Shown here: positions 59,393 to 64,000 of the stretch, in pieces
Numbering within the stretch: the first letter of the stretch is position 1
Layout: the number at the start of each line of letters is the position of its first letter
The notes under the pieces: generated by a model
What the model saw: the letters and a program-made list of their open reading frames with translations, nothing else
The model's database searches: none
What the model was told of the DNA's origin: nothing
Translations under genes and position numbers: made by a program
From: Aestuariibius insulae
GTDB taxonomy: Bacteria; Pseudomonadota; Alphaproteobacteria; Rhodobacterales; Rhodobacteraceae
Assembly (NCBI RefSeq): GCF_040783535.2
Contig: NZ_JBFONW020000002.1
Coordinates: 503,185-567,184 of the forward strand
Length of the DNA stretch: 64,000 bases
Reading direction: 5' to 3'

Positions 59393-60081
59393 ATCGGCCC
59401 TGCCTCGGTCCAAAGGGTCAGAAAGTCGTCGGCCTCTTCCGCGTCGCTCACCTGCTCGGCCTCGATGCCGATCGCCAGCGCGAAGAGAGCGTCCATTGCC
59501 ATATCGTCCAGGCCCGTGGCGGCGGCGAAGGCCGACATGTCGCTATGGCTGCGCTGGAAGACCGTGATGTCCTCCAGCGCGCGCAGAACGGCCTCCTGCG
59601 CTGGCATGAGCGTGGTCAACAGCTCTGCCAGCGTTTGGTCCGAGGGCGCGGTACCGACATCCGGCGCGGGATAGAGGGTGAGCGCCTGCAGGAAAGCTCG
59701 GCGATGGGCGGAGGCCACACGGCGCCAGGCGCCTATCGCGACGACCGTCTGCGGGCGCCCTGCCCTAACCACCGGCCAATCCGGATCATGCGGGGTCTTA
59801 ACGGTCTGCGGCAGGTCCCGCAGCTGCTGACGATAGCAGCGCCAGTCCAGACGCCGATCGGCCGGCAGCGTGGCGCAGAACTCTATCCAGTCGCTTGCGG
59901 CCAGCAGCCGATCCCGCTGGCGCCGCAGATCGTCGAGCGCCTCCGTGTCCGACTTGCCGGTGTCTTGCAGCAGGACCGCCCTGCGCCCTTCGATCTCGAA
60001 CTTGCCGATCTCCTCCGGAGCGCAGATCATCCTGTCCTCGAGGGCACTGCCGTCCGGACCGTCGAGCCGATAGACCGCCAT
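59389..60081 (-). CDS. Phage tail-fibre assembly/tail chaperone-like protein
   Basis: 230 residues. LDDLRRQRDRLLAASDWIEF and WRCYRQQLRDLPQTVKTPHD match the conserved region of tail-fibre assembly proteins (an acidic-basic helix, then Trp-xx-Tyr-Arg-xx-Leu-Arg-Asp). The C-terminal half is helical and not assigned. It would help fold or attach the tail tip. It starts where the J-like gene ends (60081) and overlaps the next small gene. Confidence 0.7.
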   Translation of the reverse strand: MAVYRLDGPDGSALEDRMICAPEEIGKFEIEGRRAVLLQDTGKSDTEALDDLRRQRDRLLAASDWIEFCATLPADRRLDWRCYRQQLRDLPQTVKTPHDPDWPVVRAGRPQTVVAIGAWRRVASAHRRAFLQALTLYPAPDVGTAPSDQTLAELLTTLMPAQEAVLRALEDITVFQRSHSDMSAFAAATGLDDMAMDALFALAIGIEAEQVSDAEEADDFLTLWTEAGPI

Positions 60082-63000
60082 CAGCTCCCTCCCGCCAGAT
60101 CGAGCCCGCCGCGATAGAAGATGATGACGAAGCCGCGCCCGCCTTCGCCGCTTTCGGCTTGGGCGGCGACGCCGCTATCGCCATTCGCAACTGCACCTCC
60201 GCCGCCCGTTCCGAGCCGTCCGTTGCCCCCTTTGGTCACGCTGCTGCCATTGCGCTGCAAGCGGGCATCGCCGCCTTGGAAGTTGTAGCCATCGCCCATG
60301 CGCAGGAACGGGATCGGGCTGCTCTGAACGCCATCGAGAATGTCCGGTATCGGCTTGCCGTCATCTCCGGCCCCGTTGACCGCGCCCGGGCTGGCAGCAA
60401 CCGCGTTGAGCAAGTTGAAGCTCAAGGCGCCGCCGCTGGACGCGGCTCCAAGATCGCCGTCCACCGTGCACAGCGCGCCGCCGGCGTCGCCGCCCCGGAA
60501 ATTGCCATCGCCACCGGACGCCGTGCCCCCGCTGACGCCGCTCACCTCGACCGGAAGGCTCTGCGAGGTGGCCGCTCGTCCGCCCCGGCCGCCATTTGCG
60601 ATAAGATCGAGGCCAGCGCCCTGGAACCGGCTTCGATTGCCATTCTGACCGAAGGTCGCGCCGTTGCCGCTTTGCGAGACAGCGGCACCCCCGGCTCCGA
60701 TGGTCACTATGTAGGTGTCGGTCGTGTTCGCCTCGATAATGTATTGACGAACGCAGCCGCCTGCCGATCCGCCGCCCGCGACCCCCTGCCTGACACCAAG
60801 ATCCGCGACAGCCGCACCGCCGCTCCCTCCGCCTCCGACCACGTAGAGATCGACCAGACCGGGTCGCTTGAAGCGGAAGTCCGTCGTGCTTTGATCGATG
60901 AACTCGATATCGAGAGGTTCGATCGGGACGGTCAGCTCGCCGCCTGCAAAGGCCGATCGCTTGAGCGCTCCTCGAATGCTCACGTCGCTGCCGAAAAAGG
61001 CGGTGCCATCGCGATTGATCTGGAAGCCTCGCAAGTTCGGCAGCGGCTGAAAATTGTCCGACTGCAGCGAGCCACCAAAGACTGCGAGCTGCTCGACCGA
61101 AAGATCCTGCACATCGAGAAGATCGGTCGTAATTGACCCGGGCAGGATCACCGTATTTGCAGTCGATTTGCGCCGCACGATCGCGCGCCCGAAGAAAGCC
61201 TCGCCGTCATCATCCGGGTGAGCGGCTCGAACGATATCGATCCGCATGCTAACCGCTTCCGCCGGGGCTTGAACCTGACCCTCGAAGACAGTCCAGGCCG
61301 GGAAGGACCCTGCGCTCGGTCCGACCAGCCTCGTGGCAAATGTTCCCCCGGTCGCCTTTTTGAACTGGAAGGACACCAACAGACGGCAGGAGCCGGCGCA
61401 AAAGAGCGGGAACCGAACAGAGTAAAAAGCCCCGGCTTCGCAGGGCGTGGAAGGCTCTACGATGACGCGCAGATTCGATGGATTGACCGGAAAGCGCAGG
61501 ACATGCTTGTCGGGATAGCCATCACCGATCTGCCCTTCGACAAGCTCGATCTGAGCGGATCGGACATCCCAAGGCCGAACGTCGCCGCTGAAAAACGGCG
61601 CATCGCGCACCAGATTGCCGCTGAAATCCGACACGACGAGGGCGCTCGCCCCGACCGTCCCGTCGATGATGAGCTGCCCGTCGAATTGCAGAGCGGCACT
61701 CGTGGCGCCCGTCGGATCGGTATATCGTACGATCTTAAGTTCGATGATTTCGCCATCTGGCGTCGTAACCGCGCCAAGGCTGAGCACGTCCTTGATGTTC
61801 TCTTCGACAACATCAATCTCGGCGATGGCCGTATCCGCCGTTGTACGGGCGTCCTCGATCTTGTCGCGCAGCGGATTGACCAGATCGCTTTCGGCCACGC
61901 CGTTTGGCACAGCCGGCAGGAACGGTGTTGGATCGCTCAGAGCGCCGGTGTTGAGCGCTTCGCGGATCACATAGCCCGTCGCGCCGATTGCGGGATCAGG
62001 GCGCAGAACGATGACCGGAGCGGCGCTGGCCGCGACGAAGACCTCCGGCTGGCCCGCCGCCGTCAGCGCATAGGCCCGGAACTCGGCAAAATCCTCGTTG
62101 ATCGAGGCAGTGCCCTGCAGCGTCACGGTGTCGATCCCGGCCTTCGCGGTCCAGCCTGACGGAGGGAAGATGAAGAGCGGCGCCACGCTGGCCTCTAAGA
62201 TCCCGGCCGGCACGAAGCCGCGCGTCCGTCCCTGATCGTCGAGAAACTGGATCTCGGCCTCGTAGGACGCCCCTTCCTGGACGGGATCGGTGAAGATCTC
62301 CGGCGCCCAGGGCAAGATGGCCGAGGTCGCCCAGGGACCATCTCCGACCTTGCGCCACCGGATTTGCGCGGAAACCGCCCGTCCGATCTGCGCCGTGGGC
62401 GGACGGGTCGCGACGCCGATCCGGGGCAGCGGAACGGCAGTGGCGCGCCGCACGACCGCAGTGGCGAGGTTCGAGCGGACGGCCAGCACCTTCGGGAAAG
62501 ACGGCCCAGCCTCCAGCCCGATCAGATCGGTATTGATATCTGGATCATAGGTCGGGATCGGGCCCTGATCGGCCTGCAGAATCTCCGGGGCCGCATCGAC
62601 CGCGTAGAGGGTTGCCTGGCCGTCCGCCTCCGGCACGATCCGGGTGACGATCAGATCGCGTTCGGCGTCCTCAACGCGCTCGATGACCGTCAGATCGCAG
62701 GGCTCGATATCGCCGGAAATATCGCGGTCGCAGATCCAAACAGGTCCGCGAACAGGATCGGGGACCTTTGCTTCGGTGTAGATTAGAAGATCACCAGCTT
62801 GTCCGGTCCAGTCGTTCCTGGGAGCACCCGCTACCATTGAAGATGTGAAACCAGAAAGATAATGCCCGACGTTACCTGCCGTCCACTTGCCGCCTAGATA
62901 TGAACCGCCGATAGCAAGTTCGGACGCAACAAGACGACGGCCGATCCAAAGCCTCAGGCTATTGAGATCGGTATCGATCTCGACGGTCAGGTCAACCGAA

Positions 63001-64000
63001 TGCCCGCGGAACGCCGAGTAGTCGAATTCTATGCGCGCCTGACCAGTCGCGCCTGGCTCGGTTCCCTGACCGGCTTGGGCGACCAATAGATCGCCGTCCA
63101 CAAAAACTGCAAAACCGCTCCCAAATCCTCCCACCTCGGCAAGACATTCGGAAAGTGGAACAGAAGGCATCTCAACCGACTGGATCTGCAAAACGTAGCT
63201 TGCGGACTGCTTATTGGACGGAACAGACCACGTGCCGCCCCGAGCAATATTCGCATCGATCGCTAATTCTTCGACGACATCATAAGGCCACCAATCGTTG
63301 ACTGATGTCGGCGGGCGGTCTTGCACCGCCGTCGCCGTGACCAGCTCGGAGACGGTATTCCACACCGAGAGCCGATAGTCGCCTGCCGGGGTCTCGAGCG
63401 CCTCGTCGAGCGTCAGCCGGGTGCTGGCGCCCTCGGACGCGATCTCCAGAATGCGGCCTGAGCCGACGCCGTTCAGCCGGACATCGTGCTGGAAGCGGAA
63501 CTTCGATCCGATGCGCAAGGCGAGGTGATGGAGATCGACCGGGATCTGGATCTCTTCGGGCCGCAGCAGCAGCTCGGCCATGAAGTAACGGGCCAGCTTC
63601 CAGGCGTTGCCCGCGTTCTCTTCACTCTCCCCGATCACCGTGCCGATCAGGGACAGGTCGAGGAACTTGGAGGCGGTCTCGAAGCTGTAGCCATCGCGAT
63701 AGACGATGATCTCGTCTTCCTGCCATTCGAGCCGCTCCGAGACAGCCTTGACCCGCAGCGCATGGAAGTCATCCACCTTGCGATGTTCGACGCGGAACCC
63801 GCCCCTTGTGTTGCGCGGGGTCAGCAGAGCCTCGACCGGCTGTCCGGCGGTCTCGCGCACGACGCCTGACTTGGTGCCTATGAACGTGTCGCGGGCCCGG
63901 CCAGCGGCGCAGATCGTGCTGACGAGCTGACCGATCCGCTGGTTGCCGCGCACGAGCAGATCGCAGCGCCAGTCCGGCTCCTGGTCCGCCCAGGCCTTGA
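60081..64000 (-). CDS. Phage tail tip / host-specificity protein J-like (5' end beyond the window)
   Basis: The frame is open past the window edge, so the N-terminus is missing; over 1300 residues are visible. The N-terminal portion has the J-like pattern (CDLLVRGNQRIGQLVSTICA, GGFRVEHRKVDDFHALRV), then a laminin-G/FN3-like middle. The C-terminal about 200 residues are extremely glycine-rich (GGGGSGGAAVADLGVRQGVA, AGGGSAGGCVRQYIIEANTT), as in adhesin tips that bind the host receptor. It forms the tail tip and sets host range. The chaperone gene follows immediately (shared base at 60081). Confidence 0.85.
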   Translation of the reverse strand, partial: KAWADQEPDWRCDLLVRGNQRIGQLVSTICAAGRARDTFIGTKSGVVRETAGQPVEALLTPRNTRGGFRVEHRKVDDFHALRVKAVSERLEWQEDEIIVYRDGYSFETASKFLDLSLIGTVIGESEENAGNAWKLARYFMAELLLRPEEIQIPVDLHHLALRIGSKFRFQHDVRLNGVGSGRILEIASEGASTRLTLDEALETPAGDYRLSVWNTVSELVTATAVQDRPPTSVNDWWPYDVVEELAIDANIARGGTWSVPSNKQSASYVLQIQSVEMPSVPLSECLAEVGGFGSGFAVFVDGDLLVAQAGQGTEPGATGQARIEFDYSAFRGHSVDLTVEIDTDLNSLRLWIGRRLVASELAIGGSYLGGKWTAGNVGHYLSGFTSSMVAGAPRNDWTGQAGDLLIYTEAKVPDPVRGPVWICDRDISGDIEPCDLTVIERVEDAERDLIVTRIVPEADGQATLYAVDAAPEILQADQGPIPTYDPDINTDLIGLEAGPSFPKVLAVRSNLATAVVRRATAVPLPRIGVATRPPTAQIGRAVSAQIRWRKVGDGPWATSAILPWAPEIFTDPVQEGASYEAEIQFLDDQGRTRGFVPAGILEASVAPLFIFPPSGWTAKAGIDTVTLQGTASINEDFAEFRAYALTAAGQPEVFVAASAAPVIVLRPDPAIGATGYVIREALNTGALSDPTPFLPAVPNGVAESDLVNPLRDKIEDARTTADTAIAEIDVVEENIKDVLSLGAVTTPDGEIIELKIVRYTDPTGATSAALQFDGQLIIDGTVGASALVVSDFSGNLVRDAPFFSGDVRPWDVRSAQIELVEGQIGDGYPDKHVLRFPVNPSNLRVIVEPSTPCEAGAFYSVRFPLFCAGSCRLLVSFQFKKATGGTFATRLVGPSAGSFPAWTVFEGQVQAPAEAVSMRIDIVRAAHPDDDGEAFFGRAIVRRKSTANTVILPGSITTDLLDVQDLSVEQLAVFGGSLQSDNFQPLPNLRGFQINRDGTAFFGSDVSIRGALKRSAFAGGELTVPIEPLDIEFIDQSTTDFRFKRPGLVDLYVVGGGGSGGAAVADLGVRQGVAGGGSAGGCVRQYIIEANTTDTYIVTIGAGGAAVSQSGNGATFGQNGNRSRFQGAGLDLIANGGRGGRAATSQSLPVEVSGVSGGTASGGDGNFRGGDAGGALCTVDGDLGAASSGGALSFNLLNAVAASPGAVNGAGDDGKPIPDILDGVQSSPIPFLRMGDGYNFQGGDARLQRNGSSVTKGGNGRLGTGGGGAVANGDSGVAAQAESGEGGRGFVIIFYRGGLDLAGGS

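Noticed and set aside
56111..64000. Rhodobacter-type gene transfer agent
   Set aside because: The cluster has a lysozyme, holin-like and J-like tail tip but not the ordered GTA head-tail set; the visible part fits a prophage better.

Overview
The window looks like about 64 kb of an alphaproteobacterial chromosome of the Rhodobacteraceae (Roseobacter/Rhodobacter) type. The evidence is a high-GC core with Rhodobacter-like gene content: a 407-residue 5-aminolevulinate synthase close to Rhodobacter HemA, RodZ next to ispG, a release factor 2 gene without a programmed frameshift, a bactofilin/M23 pair, DUF455 and DUF2189 proteins, and family-typical interspersed hairpin repeats. The species cannot be named from sequence alone.

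Layout. 1-11.9 kb: a truncated RlmI-type rRNA methyltransferase, then a LacI regulator with a sugar/polyol catabolic and uptake operon: TIM-barrel isomerase, Gfo/Idh/MocA dehydrogenase, solute-binding protein, two permeases, a small membrane protein, two different ABC ATPases and a one-chain DhaK-DhaL kinase. Two matching 16-bp palindromes, one before lacI and one before the solute-binding gene, look like the LacI operators. 12-34.3 kb: housekeeping and envelope genes (queA, AsmA-like protein, bcp, M23 peptidase with bactofilin, MFS exporter, prfB, PBP1A, AmiC, BepA-like M48 protease, DsbA-like protein), interrupted by two AT-rich orphan genes (12.1 and 24.2 kb). 34.3-45.2 kb: ispG, rodZ, hemA, an M20 dipeptidase, two identical tRNA-Asp genes, a pirin and an autotransporter.

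45.2-64 kb is accessory DNA. It opens with a 46-bp 3' fragment of a tRNA-Val(TAC) gene, the type of scar left at the far end of an island integrated in a tRNA gene. To its right lie a two-gene nuclease plus helicase system resembling Hachiman (HamA/HamB-like, with an unusually long N-terminal region on the helicase), a Dcm-like methyltransferase with Vsr and an EcoRII-like endonuclease (predicted CCWGG specificity), a resolvase-like protein without the catalytic serine facing a four-copy GTTTCGTAC motif array, and prophage genes: Dam-like methylase, SNase-like nuclease, lysis cassette, tail-fibre chaperone and a tail-tip J protein that runs off the window. No integrase or intact tRNA-Val is present, so the right end of the island and the limit of the prophage are outside the window or unresolved.

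Most promising points: the HamAB-like pair and its position beside a tRNA-Val scar; the catalytic-serine-less resolvase fold with its repeat array; an intrinsic terminator just ahead of the phage lysozyme start; and the LacI operator pair, which defines a small regulon for an unassigned sugar or polyol. All functional calls are by reading motifs and family memory; no searches were run.
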